Assembly: GCF_947490405.1 (NCBI RefSeq)
Contig: NZ_CANLGU010000001.1
Coordinates: 310,001 to 374,000, forward strand
Reading direction: 5' to 3'
Source: an uncultured Algibacter sp.
GTDB taxonomy: Bacteria > Bacteroidota > Bacteroidia > Flavobacteriales > Flavobacteriaceae
DNA length: 64,000 nt
Under the pieces are notes generated by a model, which did no database searches, was not told the origin of the DNA, and saw only the letters and a program-made list of their open reading frames with translations. Numbering within the stretch: the first letter of the stretch is position 1; each line of letters opens with the position of its first letter. The translations under genes were made by a program, and so were the position numbers. Below are positions 1 to 7,390 of this stretch, piece by piece.

Positions 1-583
1 CTTTTTCTAAACACGAATAAAAAGCTTTCCCAAAATCCTGAAAAACATAGTTACCCTTTTCACTTAAATTAGCTTTCCAATCTATCAACAAAAGTTTTTC
101 TGAATCAATTTTTGACAAACTCTCAATAACTTCCTGATCATCAAAACCCATTACAATATACTTATAATACTTTCCGCTATCAACATTTAACATGGTCTTG
201 AAGTTTTTTATGTTGTAATGATGAAATTGCAAGTCAACAATTACATCATCAGGCATATAACTCATAAAAGAATGATAAAAAACTTCCTTGTAGGCTTTAA
301 AAGTACTTATTAGAAGCAAAACTTTTTTTCTACTTTCACTTATATAATACCCTTTATTCGGAGTTGCTTTTATATACCCTTGTTTTTTTAATAATGTATA
401 GGCTTTAAAAACAGTATCTCTAGAAATATTATATTCTTTACTAAATTCATTTATGGAAGGGATACTATCTCCAGAACTAAAAGTATTTATCTCAATAGAT
501 TCTTTAAAGGCATTAACCACCTTCATGTATTTCGGAATGTTATTCCCGTTGATATTTTTTAGAACAATTCTCTGATCAACCAT
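1..583 (-). CDS. GntR-family transcriptional regulator (3' end outside window)
   Basis: Partial gene read from the minus strand; the C-terminus lies beyond position 1. The N-terminal ~75 residues form a GntR-type winged helix: IPKYMKVVNAFKESI, then GDSIPSINEFSKEYNISRDTV, then a wing ending in NKGYYIS. The following region (KVLLLISTFKAYKEVFYHSF...) resembles the LacI-like periplasmic-binding-protein fold that Bacteroidota fuse to GntR domains, usually to sense sugars. That ligand class is inferred. The frame is open up to an ATG at 643, preceded at once by a TAG. I prefer the ATG at 583 because relatives begin close to the winged helix; the extra 20 residues from 643 have no recognisable family match. 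No target gene is in view. Confidence 0.75.
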   Translation of the reverse strand, partial: MVDQRIVLKNINGNNIPKYMKVVNAFKESIEINTFSSGDSIPSINEFSKEYNISRDTVFKAYTLLKKQGYIKATPNKGYYISESRKKVLLLISTFKAYKEVFYHSFMSYMPDDVIVDLQFHHYNIKNFKTMLNVDSGKYYKYIVMGFDDQEVIESLSKIDSEKLLLIDWKANLSEKGNYVFQDFGKAFYSCLEK

Positions 584-981
584 TTTGGAAAACTCAATAT
601 ATTTATCATTAGAACCTAGATTATAGTCATAGAAAACAAACATCTAGTGCTTCAAAGAAATTATAAAAAATAGAATTGTCTATCCTGTACTTTCTGAACA
701 ATCAGAAAAACACTTGTTCATTAATAAACTTCAAGAAAGCTTAAGTAATTAGCTTACGCTGTTATTTCAGAATATAAAATCATTCTTTAAACCCCATCAA
801 AAAAAGGAGAAATAAAAATAAGCTTAAAATTTTATTTTTTAATGTTAGTAGATATTATAAGTAGATTAGCAAACATCTTCTTCTGTTTAAATGAAGCCCT
901 ACATAATACTATTGAAAATAGAGCTTTGGTTTAAAAAAATCTTCAGATTTTCTTAACAAAAAAACTGAAGCTTAGATTTCG
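584..981. other. Intergenic region without a recognised gene
   Basis: About 400 AT-rich bases between the GntR gene and tRNA-Pro. It must hold the GntR promoter. I see no clean TAnnTTTG box, no hairpin with a T-run and no convincing small ORF. If the GntR gene starts at 643 the gap shortens by 60 bases. Confidence 0.5.
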
Positions 982-1056
982 TCGGGATGACAGGATTTGA
1001 ACCTGCGACCACACGGCCCCCAGCCGTGTACGCTAACCGGACTGCGCCACATCCCG
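982..1056 (-). tRNA. tRNA-Pro (anticodon GGG)
   Basis: The minus strand folds as a 75-nt tRNA. The acceptor arms CGGGATG and CATCCCG are complementary with discriminator A. The anticodon stem CACGG/CCGTG encloses the loop CTGGGGG, giving anticodon GGG, which reads CCC and CCU proline codons. The T-loop is GGTTCGAATCC. CCA is not encoded. A trxB terminator lies just upstream, so the tRNA probably has its own promoter in the ~50 bases between. Confidence 0.96.
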
Positions 1057-1103
1057 TTTTTAAAACAGTTTCCAAAGAAAACATATTTTTAAATAATTAC
1101 AAA

Positions 1104-1133
1104 ACAAAAAAGCCAAAGCTGTTAGCTTTGGCT
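1104..1133 (-). terminator. Intrinsic terminator of trxB
   Basis: Perfect 10-bp stem (AGCCAAAGCT at 1111-1120 and AGCTTTGGCT at 1124-1133) with a 3-nt loop. On the minus strand it is followed by a T-rich tract complementary to the A-run at 1104-1110. It lies 45 bases after the trxB stop. Confidence 0.85.
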
Positions 1134-1177
1134 TTCAAATATTTAACCGTCCTCCTATTTAGTAAGACATGTTTTGT

Positions 1178-2158
1178 TTAATTATATGTTGATGTAGATA
1201 CTTCAAACGTTGCATCTTTAGCTGCTAAATATCGCTCTGCATCAAGTGCTGCCATACAGCCTGTTCCTGCAGCAGTTACTGCTTGTCTGTATACATGATC
1301 TGCAGCATCACCGGACACAAAAACACCATCAATATTTGTTTTAGAACTCCCTGGAACATTGATAATGTAACCTGTTTCATCTAAATCTAAATAATCTTTA
1401 AAAATATCAGTATTTGGTTTATGACCGATAGCTACAAAAAAACCTGTGGCAGGAATATCGTGCTTTTCTTTAGTTTTATTATTAAACACACGAACGCCGT
1501 TTACCACTTGTCCATCACCTAAAACCTCATCAGTTTCAGTATTGAATAGTATCTCTATGTTTTCAGTATTTCTTACTCTGGCTTCCATAATTTTAGAAGC
1601 TCTAAACTCATCACGCCTTACCAACATAGTTACCTTTTTACATAACTTTGATAAATAGTGAGCCTCCTCACAAGCTGAATCGCCTGCTCCCACTATAACC
1701 ACTTCTTGATTTCTATAAAAGAAACCATCACAAACAGCACAAGCTGAGACACCGCCTCCCAATTTTAAATATTTCTGTTCAGAATCTAAACCTAAATATT
1801 TTGCAGAAGCCCCTGTTGAAATAATTATAGTATCTGCATGAATTTCTTTTTCATCATTCACCCAAACTTTATGTACATCACCTGAGAAATCTACCTTGGT
1901 AATCCATCCATTACGCACGTCGGTATCAAAACGTTCCGCTTGCGCTTGTAGCTGCATCATCATTTCTGGACCTGTTACACCTTCTGGGTATCCAGGGAAA
2001 TTTTCAACATCATTGGTAGTTGTCAATTGCCCACCTGGTTGCGACCCTTGATACAATACTGGGTTCATATTTGCCCTTGCCGCGTAAATTGCTGCCGTAT
2101 AACCCGCGGGTCCAGAGCCTATTATTAAACATTTTAATCTTTCTATATCTTCTGCCAT
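1178..2158 (-). CDS. trxB: Thioredoxin-disulfide reductase
   Basis: 326 residues, the normal size for low-molecular-weight thioredoxin reductase, a cytoplasmic flavoenzyme that uses NADPH to reduce thioredoxin. The FAD-binding GSGPAGYTAA sits at residues ~14-23. The redox-active pair C140-A-V-C143 lies in the NADPH domain, followed by a second Rossmann motif GAGDSACEEA at ~157-166. The C-terminal FAD motif is SGDAADHVYRQAVTAAGTG. The gene is monocistronic, with its own promoter box (2180-2187) and terminator (1104-1133), and is divergent from the dehydrogenase gene at 2328. Confidence 0.97.
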   Translation of the reverse strand: MAEDIERLKCLIIGSGPAGYTAAIYAARANMNPVLYQGSQPGGQLTTTNDVENFPGYPEGVTGPEMMMQLQAQAERFDTDVRNGWITKVDFSGDVHKVWVNDEKEIHADTIIISTGASAKYLGLDSEQKYLKLGGGVSACAVCDGFFYRNQEVVIVGAGDSACEEAHYLSKLCKKVTMLVRRDEFRASKIMEARVRNTENIEILFNTETDEVLGDGQVVNGVRVFNNKTKEKHDIPATGFFVAIGHKPNTDIFKDYLDLDETGYIINVPGSSKTNIDGVFVSGDAADHVYRQAVTAAGTGCMAALDAERYLAAKDATFEVSTSTYN

Positions 2159-2179
2159 GATCTTATCAATTTAGTAGAA

Positions 2180-2187
2180 CAAAAGTA
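2180..2187 (-). promoter_or_regulatory. trxB promoter -7 box
   Basis: TACTTTTG on the minus strand matches the Bacteroidota -7 consensus TAnnTTTG and lies 21 bases before the trxB ATG. No clear -33 TTG is seen at the usual spacing. Confidence 0.5.
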
Positions 2188-2313
2188 GAATTTTTGGTGT
2201 AAACCTTACACATAAGTTATTAACAGTTGTCTATAACATAATATCTAAAAACTATACCTCATTAAAATCCTATTCAAACATTTATTGTTATTTCATAAGC
2301 ACTATCTTTAGCC

Positions 2314-2321
2314 TAAATTTG
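2314..2321 (+). promoter_or_regulatory. Promoter -7 box of the hydroxyacid dehydrogenase
   Basis: TAAATTTG, a perfect TAnnTTTG match, ends six bases before the ATG at 2328. Transcription would start at or next to the ATG, giving a leaderless or nearly leaderless mRNA. Confidence 0.5.
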
Positions 2322-2327
2322 AAACTT

Positions 2328-3290
2328 ATGAAAATAGTAGTTTTAGACGGCCATACATTAAACCCAGGAGATTTAAACTGGGATATGTTAAAAACCTTTG
2401 GAGATGTTACCGTTTTTGATAGAACAGCTTACAAAGATGTTGACATTATTAAAAATATTGGTGATGCCGAAATTATTTTCACAAACAAAACACCCATCAA
2501 TAAAAGTGTTTTACAAAGTGCAACTGCATTAAAATATATAGGCGTTTTAGCAACTGGCTATAATGTTGTAGATATAGAAACCGCTAAATTAAATGGCGTT
2601 ACGGTAACTAATGTCCCAGACTATAGTTCGCAATCTGTTGCGCAATTCACAATGGCATTAATTTTAGAATTATGTCACCACATAGGCCATCATAATCTTT
2701 CTGTACAGCAAGGCGATTGGGTTAAAAGCAAAGACTTTTCATTTTGGAATTACCCATTAATTGAATTAGCTGGAAAAACGCTTGGTCTTATTGGATTTGG
2801 TAAAATTGGTAAAGCCACAGCAAAATTAGCCGAAGCCTTCGGTATGAAAATATTAGTATTTAATAGAACAAAGTATTCTGAATTTGAAAATGAAAATTTA
2901 AGATTCACAACGTTAGATGATGTTTTACAAAATTCAGATTTTATAAGCTTACATTGCCCTTTAACTTCAGAAACAAAAGGTATTATAAATGCAGATTCAA
3001 TTAAAAAAATGAAAGATACTGCGTTTTTAATCAATACATCCAGAGGACCTTTAGTAAATGAGTTAGATTTGGCTAATGCACTAAATAATAATAAAATTTC
3101 TGGAGCTGCTATTGATGTAATTTCAGCAGAACCAATGCAAGCAGAAAACCCTTTATTGGGAGCAAAAAACTGCATAATAACACCGCATATTGCCTGGGCA
3201 CCAAAAGAAGCACGCCAACGATTAATGGATACAACTATTGAAAATCTTAACGCATTTTTAAAAGGCAACCCACAAAATGTTGTAAACTAA
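2328..3290 (+). CDS. D-2-hydroxyacid dehydrogenase (glycerate dehydrogenase-like)
   Basis: 320 residues, NAD(P)-dependent oxidoreductase of the D-2-hydroxyacid dehydrogenase family, which interconverts 2-keto acids and D-2-hydroxy acids. The N-terminal substrate half contains LKYIGVLATGYNVVD. The Rossmann motif is GLIGFGKIGKATAKLAEAFG. The catalytic Arg (NTSRGPLVNE), Glu (SAEP) and His (ITPHIAWAP) are all present. The overall pattern is closest to hydroxypyruvate/glycerate dehydrogenases, but the substrate is inferred. A TTG three codons upstream (2319) is also open; the ATG at 2328 is chosen because the beta strand KIVVLDG normally opens the family. It ends at a hairpin shared with the convergent tRNA. 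Confidence 0.9.
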   Translation: MKIVVLDGHTLNPGDLNWDMLKTFGDVTVFDRTAYKDVDIIKNIGDAEIIFTNKTPINKSVLQSATALKYIGVLATGYNVVDIETAKLNGVTVTNVPDYSSQSVAQFTMALILELCHHIGHHNLSVQQGDWVKSKDFSFWNYPLIELAGKTLGLIGFGKIGKATAKLAEAFGMKILVFNRTKYSEFENENLRFTTLDDVLQNSDFISLHCPLTSETKGIINADSIKKMKDTAFLINTSRGPLVNELDLANALNNNKISGAAIDVISAEPMQAENPLLGAKNCIITPHIAWAPKEARQRLMDTTIENLNAFLKGNPQNVVN

Positions 3291-3322
3291 AAAAGACTTT
3301 TCATAAAAATGAAAAGTCTTTT
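3288..3322. terminator. Bidirectional terminator between dehydrogenase and tRNA-Pro
   Basis: Perfect 12-bp stem (3291-3302 with 3311-3322; arms AAAAGACTTTTC and GAAAAGTCTTTT) with an 8-nt loop. The stem ends are A/T-rich on both sides, so it can serve the plus-strand dehydrogenase and the minus-strand tRNA. Confidence 0.75.
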
Positions 3323-3324
3323 AG

Positions 3325-3399
3325 TCGGGGTGGCAGGATTCGAACCTGCGACCTCCGCGTCCCAAACGCGGCGCGATAACCGGGCTACGCTACACCCCG
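3325..3399 (-). tRNA. tRNA-Pro (anticodon TGG)
   Basis: 75-nt cloverleaf on the minus strand. Acceptor arms CGGGGTG and CACCCCG pair, with discriminator A. The anticodon stem CCGCG/CGCGG holds the loop TTTGGGA, giving anticodon TGG. The T-arm is GGTTCGAATCC. CCA is not encoded. This and tRNA-Pro(GGG) at 982-1056 are two proline isoacceptors 2.3 kb apart on the same strand. Confidence 0.96.
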
Positions 3400-3420
3400 A
3401 AATAGTTATCTAAGCGGATG

Positions 3421-3428
3421 CAAATATA
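3421..3428 (-). promoter_or_regulatory. tRNA-Pro(TGG) promoter -7 box
   Basis: TATATTTG on the minus strand, a TAnnTTTG match 21 bases before the mature tRNA 5' end. The -33 element is not obvious. Confidence 0.5.
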
Positions 3429-3748
3429 CTCCTTTAAACCAGTTTTTAAAGTATTTTTCTAAGAAAAATTTAGTTTTTCAAATTTTTACATGTTTTAGTA
3501 AACTTCTAATTTCGGCTAGTGAAAAAAAACAATGTCTTTGCTTAGTATTTAGCAGCATTAGTCTAACCTTTTATTGATGATTTAAGTATTACAAACGATA
3601 GCATTAATTACTAAAACACTTCTAAAGCTCAAAAGCCTGCATTACTAAATAAAAAGTATAATTAATTCTATAAATGGCTTTATAACTACCAAAAAGTTGC
3701 TAATTCAAAAAAATAGTCTCAATCCACACCTTATCATTTTACATTTAC
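3429..3748. other. AT-rich intergenic stretch before udk
   Basis: About 320 bases between the tRNA-Pro promoter and the udk promoter. I see no ORF with family features, no hairpin with T-run and no repeat. It holds the -33 regions of the two divergent promoters. Confidence 0.5.
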
Positions 3749-3756
3749 TAAATTTG
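3749..3756 (+). promoter_or_regulatory. udk operon promoter -7 box
   Basis: TAAATTTG (TAnnTTTG) 28 bases before the udk ATG. AGGAG at 3762-3766 between box and ATG is one of the few Shine-Dalgarno-like sequences in this window, though ~18 bases from the ATG, which is far. Confidence 0.5.
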
Positions 3757-3784
3757 TTTTTAGGAGAAACAAACCCAAAACACT

Positions 3785-4390
3785 ATGTTAGTAATCGGAA
3801 TTGCAGGAGGCACAGGATGCGGTAAAACTACTGTGGTAAATCAGCTTTTAAAAGAGCTTCCCGAAGGTGAAGTAAGTGTTATATCTCAAGATTCATATTA
3901 CAAGGACACCTCGCATTTAAGCTATGATGAACGAGTAAAAATTAATTTTGATCACCCAAGGAGTATCGATTTTGATTTACTGGCAGTACACCTTAAAGCA
4001 TTAAAAAGTAACGAACCTATACACCAACCCGTATACTCCTTCGTTAAACATAATAGAACTGGTGATACCATTTTAACGCATCCTAGAAAGGTAATGATTG
4101 TAGAAGGTATTTTAATACTTACCAACCCTGAACTTCGGGATATGTTTGATATTAAAATTTTTGTACATGCGGATAGCGACGAGCGTTTGATTAGACGATT
4201 GAAGCGTGATATTTCAGAACGTGGTAGGGATTTAGATGAAGTATTAACGCGTTATAAAACCACCTTAAAACCAATGCATGATCAGTTTATAGAACCCATG
4301 AAAGAGTATGCAGATATTATTATACCAAACAACCATTATAACACGGTAGCCATTGATATTGTGCGCACCATCATTAATGAGAAATTATAA
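3785..4390 (+). CDS. udk: Uridine kinase
   Basis: 201 residues. Phosphorylates uridine and cytidine to UMP and CMP with ATP or GTP in the pyrimidine salvage pathway. Walker A GGTGCGKTT is at residues 9-17. The uridine-binding segment SQDSYYKD lies near residue 38, followed by NFDHPRSIDFDL. The nucleotide lid is SDERLIRRLKRDISERGRD. First gene of a block that continues into the DivIC-like gene one base later. Confidence 0.96.
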   Translation: MLVIGIAGGTGCGKTTVVNQLLKELPEGEVSVISQDSYYKDTSHLSYDERVKINFDHPRSIDFDLLAVHLKALKSNEPIHQPVYSFVKHNRTGDTILTHPRKVMIVEGILILTNPELRDMFDIKIFVHADSDERLIRRLKRDISERGRDLDEVLTRYKTTLKPMHDQFIEPMKEYADIIIPNNHYNTVAIDIVRTIINEKL

Positions 4391-4391
4391 T

Positions 4392-4715
4392 ATGGCATTA
4401 CCAAAAAACAAATACTTAAAACCCTTTAAAAATATTTTTATTCTAATTTTAGCTGTATTTGCTATTTGGATGTTGTTTTTTGATGCCAATTCTTGGTTAA
4501 TTCATCATGAGCTTAATACTGAAATTGAAGATTTAGAAAATGAAAAAGAGTATTACAAGAAAGAAATTGAAAAAGACAAAAAAGATCTTAAAAAGCTAAG
4601 CACAAAGGAAGGTTTAGAAAAATTTGCTAGAGAAGAATATTACATGAAGCGCGAAAATGAAGAAATTTATATTATTGAATATGAAGATAGTTTAAAAACA
4701 AAAAACAATGAGTAA
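4392..4715 (+). CDS. FtsB/DivIC-like septum formation initiator protein
   Basis: 107 residues. One transmembrane helix at ~15-33 (IFILILAVFAIWMLFF) is followed by a heptad-rich coiled coil at ~45-85 (ELNTEIEDLENEKEYYKKEI) and a C-terminal EGLEKFAREEYYMKRENEEI motif, the diagnostic FtsB/DivIC pattern. Members bridge FtsL and FtsQ/DivIB in the division machinery at the inner membrane. The frame extends upstream to 4353, but the ATG at 4392, directly after the udk stop, gives the family-like N-terminus. The stop overlaps the mutA start by 8 bases. Confidence 0.88.
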   Translation: MALPKNKYLKPFKNIFILILAVFAIWMLFFDANSWLIHHELNTEIEDLENEKEYYKKEIEKDKKDLKKLSTKEGLEKFAREEYYMKRENEEIYIIEYEDSLKTKNNE

Positions 4716-6069
4716 CAAATTGTTTGAGGACTTTGATTCTGTATCTGCGAAACAATGGAAACAAAAAATACAGTTCGATTTAAAAGGTGCTAATTACAAC
4801 GATACTTTAATTTGGAAAACCAATGAAGGTATTAATGTTAAACCCTTTTATCATGCAGATGATTTTGAATCACTAAATAATATTTCTAACACTAAATCAA
4901 CGCAATGGAAAATCTGTCAAGATATTTTTGTTGCTGATGTTAAAAAATCTAACCTCAAGGCTATTGATATTGTTGAAAGAGGAGCTGAAAGTATCATTTT
5001 CATTATCCCTTCAGGTACTATTTCTATTAAAGATTTAACAAAAAATCTCAATATTGAAAACACGCTTTTTTATTTTGAATTACAATTTCTTTCAGAAGAA
5101 TATATAAATAAAATTTTTACTGAAATCTCTAAAGCAATAGTATTTACGGATGTCATTAATCATCTTTCAAAATCAGGAAACTGGTTTAATAATTTCAATG
5201 ATGATCTTACTTTATTTAGATCCATTGTTAAAAAAACCTCATCATTTAGCATAGACTCAAGCTTATATCAAAATGCTGGTGCTAATATGGTGCAACAATT
5301 GGCTTACACCTTAGCGCATGCTAACGAATACTTAAACACATTAGAACCAGAAGAAGTTAATTTACCAACTTTAAAAGTTACATTTAAAGTTTCAATAGGT
5401 ACAAACTACTTTTTTGAAATTGCAAAATTACGCGCCTTACGATACTTATGGAAAACACTAGCTACAGAATACAAAATAAATCCAAATTGCCATATTATTG
5501 CAAAGCCCACTAAACGCAATAAAACTCTTTATGATTATAATACAAATATGCTCAGAACGACAAGTGAATGTATGAGTGCCGTATTGGGTGGCGCTAATAC
5601 CATTTGCAATTTAGCTTATGATGCTGTATACCATAAAACTAATGAATTTGGAGAGCGTATTGCTAGAAACCAGTTGTTAATTTTGAAGCACGAAAGTTAT
5701 TTCAACATGGTTAACAACCCAACTGATGGTTCTTATTACATAGAAAGCATTACAAATCAACTCTCTGAAAAAGCCTTAGAATTATTTAAAAACATTGAAA
5801 ATAATGGCGGGTTTTTAAAGCAATTAAAAGCAGGTACTATCCAAAGAAAAATTAAAGAAAGTGCCTCAATTGAAAGAAGACAATTTGAAAATGGTGAAGA
5901 AATTTTATTAGGAACTAACAAATACCCAAACCCTAACGATAAAATGAAGCATGAATTAGAAATTTATCCATTCATAAAAACAAACCCTAGAAAAACATTA
6001 ATTGAACCTATAATAGAACAAAGATTATCAGAACATTTAGAACAAAAACGATTAAAAAATGAAAATTAA
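4708..6069 (+). CDS. mutA: Methylmalonyl-CoA mutase small (beta) subunit
   Basis: 453 residues, the non-catalytic partner of the B12-dependent methylmalonyl-CoA mutase that converts methylmalonyl-CoA and succinyl-CoA. It matches the TIM-barrel part of the large subunit: FFEIAKLRALRYLWK corresponds to [15 protein letters not shown] in MutB, and NPTDGSYYIESITNQL to the large subunit's [13 protein letters not shown]. It has no C-terminal cobalamin domain (no DxHxxG). It starts inside the septum-protein gene and is separated from mutB by two lipoprotein genes, which is unusual because the two subunits are normally adjacent. Confidence 0.93.
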   Translation: MSNKLFEDFDSVSAKQWKQKIQFDLKGANYNDTLIWKTNEGINVKPFYHADDFESLNNISNTKSTQWKICQDIFVADVKKSNLKAIDIVERGAESIIFIIPSGTISIKDLTKNLNIENTLFYFELQFLSEEYINKIFTEISKAIVFTDVINHLSKSGNWFNNFNDDLTLFRSIVKKTSSFSIDSSLYQNAGANMVQQLAYTLAHANEYLNTLEPEEVNLPTLKVTFKVSIGTNYFFEIAKLRALRYLWKTLATEYKINPNCHIIAKPTKRNKTLYDYNTNMLRTTSECMSAVLGGANTICNLAYDAVYHKTNEFGERIARNQLLILKHESYFNMVNNPTDGSYYIESITNQLSEKALELFKNIENNGGFLKQLKAGTIQRKIKESASIERRQFENGEEILLGTNKYPNPNDKMKHELEIYPFIKTNPRKTLIEPIIEQRLSEHLEQKRLKNEN

Positions 6070-6742
6070 AATGAATTTAAAACTTACCAGCATCGTATTT
6101 TTATTAATTTTTACTGTATTTAGTTGTAAAAAAGAGTCTCATTTTTCAGATTATAAATACACCGACAAACCAGTAGCCTTTACTTGTGAAGGTATAAATA
6201 GCAAATTACTCAACGAAGCGCTTTACAGTTTTGAGGATGATATCACTAAACATTACAAAGGAAAAAGTCAAAATTATCGATTAGACCAAGCTTACTCTCA
6301 AATTATAAGAAACTCAGTATTTGGAAGATTAAAATTAGAAGATATGGTTTCGAAACATACTGTAAGTATTTTTGAAGCTTTAAAAAATGAAAATGATTTA
6401 TGGGATGCAAACAATACAAAAAGTCATTTAAACTACAACGGAACCGCAATGAACTGTATTTCAAATGGAATAAAAGATAAGTCCTTAAAAACCACACTTG
6501 GCGCCCTATTATCAACCAATAGTATGAGTCCAAAACTATTTGGAGCACCTTTAACTACAAAATACAGATATGCACTAAACGATAAAAATTTAGCCATGTA
6601 CATTGCTTTAGATTTGTATTATGCCAAAATGTTTGATGTCGATTTTAGTAAAGTGAATTTTAACAAACCTGAGCAAAAAGTAGATTTTAATAAATTACCC
6701 CCTAAACAAATGGAAGATCCTCATGCTGGACACAACCACTAG
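6059..6742 (+). CDS. Flavobacterial lipoprotein between mutA and mutB
   Basis: 227 residues. Type II signal peptide with hydrophobic core IVFLLIFTVFS and lipobox Cys23 followed by KKE, so it is likely a lipid-anchored envelope protein. The mature part is soluble and acidic/basic mixed, with NEALYSFEDDITKHY and FEALKNENDLWDAN segments, and ends in a His-rich tail DPHAGHNH that might bind metal. It overlaps the mutA end by 11 bases; ATG 6071 is an alternative start. I recall relatives in this locus carrying the label 'septum formation inhibitor Maf', but no Maf motif is visible, so I would not use that name. Function unknown. Confidence 0.72.
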   Translation: MKIKMNLKLTSIVFLLIFTVFSCKKESHFSDYKYTDKPVAFTCEGINSKLLNEALYSFEDDITKHYKGKSQNYRLDQAYSQIIRNSVFGRLKLEDMVSKHTVSIFEALKNENDLWDANNTKSHLNYNGTAMNCISNGIKDKSLKTTLGALLSTNSMSPKLFGAPLTTKYRYALNDKNLAMYIALDLYYAKMFDVDFSKVNFNKPEQKVDFNKLPPKQMEDPHAGHNH

Positions 6743-6748
6743 AGCTTA

Positions 6749-7390
6749 ATGATAAAAATCAAAATATATTTTTATACGAGTATCATACTACTGAGTTTAA
6801 CTTCATGTTTAAACTCAGTAGCCTCTGAGGTTAAAAATTGGATTGAGATAAGTAACATTGAAGATATTAAGGGGCATTATCATTTTTTGAGCGATGATGG
6901 TATAAAAATTTTTTTACCACAAAGTTTTAAAAAATACTCTTCTGTCGGTTACCAACAATTATTAGATTCTTTGGCTACAAAAAAGAATTACGATTTAGAA
7001 ATTAAACGCTTACATGTCCTCAGAGAAATGGAAGGGAATTTTTATATCTTTTTTGATGAAGAGACACGCTCAACTTATACTATAAACACATTACCTTACA
7101 CACCCCTATACAGGGGAGATGCGCAATATATTTTAGGAATAATCTCCATGAATCATAAGAAAATTGCCAGTAAAACTGATTTGGAATTCACTAAAATAAC
7201 TGCAAAATATAATTCTAATAAAACCACTCAAATCTTTAAAGCTATTCACAGAATTGATGACACTAAAAAGAGTCTTTCAACTTACAATTCTTCTTATATA
7301 CTAACATCCAATAAAAAAACAGTTTTTTTACAATTGCACACTGGTTTTGATGTTGATTTTGATCCTTTTCTTCAAAAAATGATTTTATAA
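6749..7390 (+). CDS. Putative lipoprotein upstream of mutB
   Basis: 213 residues. Signal sequence IIILLSL-type with a lipobox ending at Cys20 (LTSC), so probably lipid-anchored. I recognise no domain. The mature region has mixed alpha/beta character, ending in [23 protein letters not shown]. It starts 6 bases after the preceding lipoprotein gene and its stop shares one base with the mutB ATG (TAATG), which argues for translational coupling in the mutase operon. Function unknown. Confidence 0.65.
   Translation: MIKIKIYFYTSIILLSLTSCLNSVASEVKNWIEISNIEDIKGHYHFLSDDGIKIFLPQSFKKYSSVGYQQLLDSLATKKNYDLEIKRLHVLREMEGNFYIFFDEETRSTYTINTLPYTPLYRGDAQYILGIISMNHKKIASKTDLEFTKITAKYNSNKTTQIFKAIHRIDDTKKSLSTYNSSYILTSNKKTVFLQLHTGFDVDFDPFLQKMIL

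Noticed and set aside
2750-3268. 172-codon ORF on the minus strand inside the hydroxyacid dehydrogenase gene
   Set aside because: Antisense to a gene with intact catalytic motifs, with no promoter and no protein-like composition of its own. Treated as a shadow.
6059-6742. Maf septum-formation inhibitor annotation
   Set aside because: The remembered label for flavobacterial relatives has no Maf nucleotide-binding motif here, and the protein is a signal-bearing lipoprotein.
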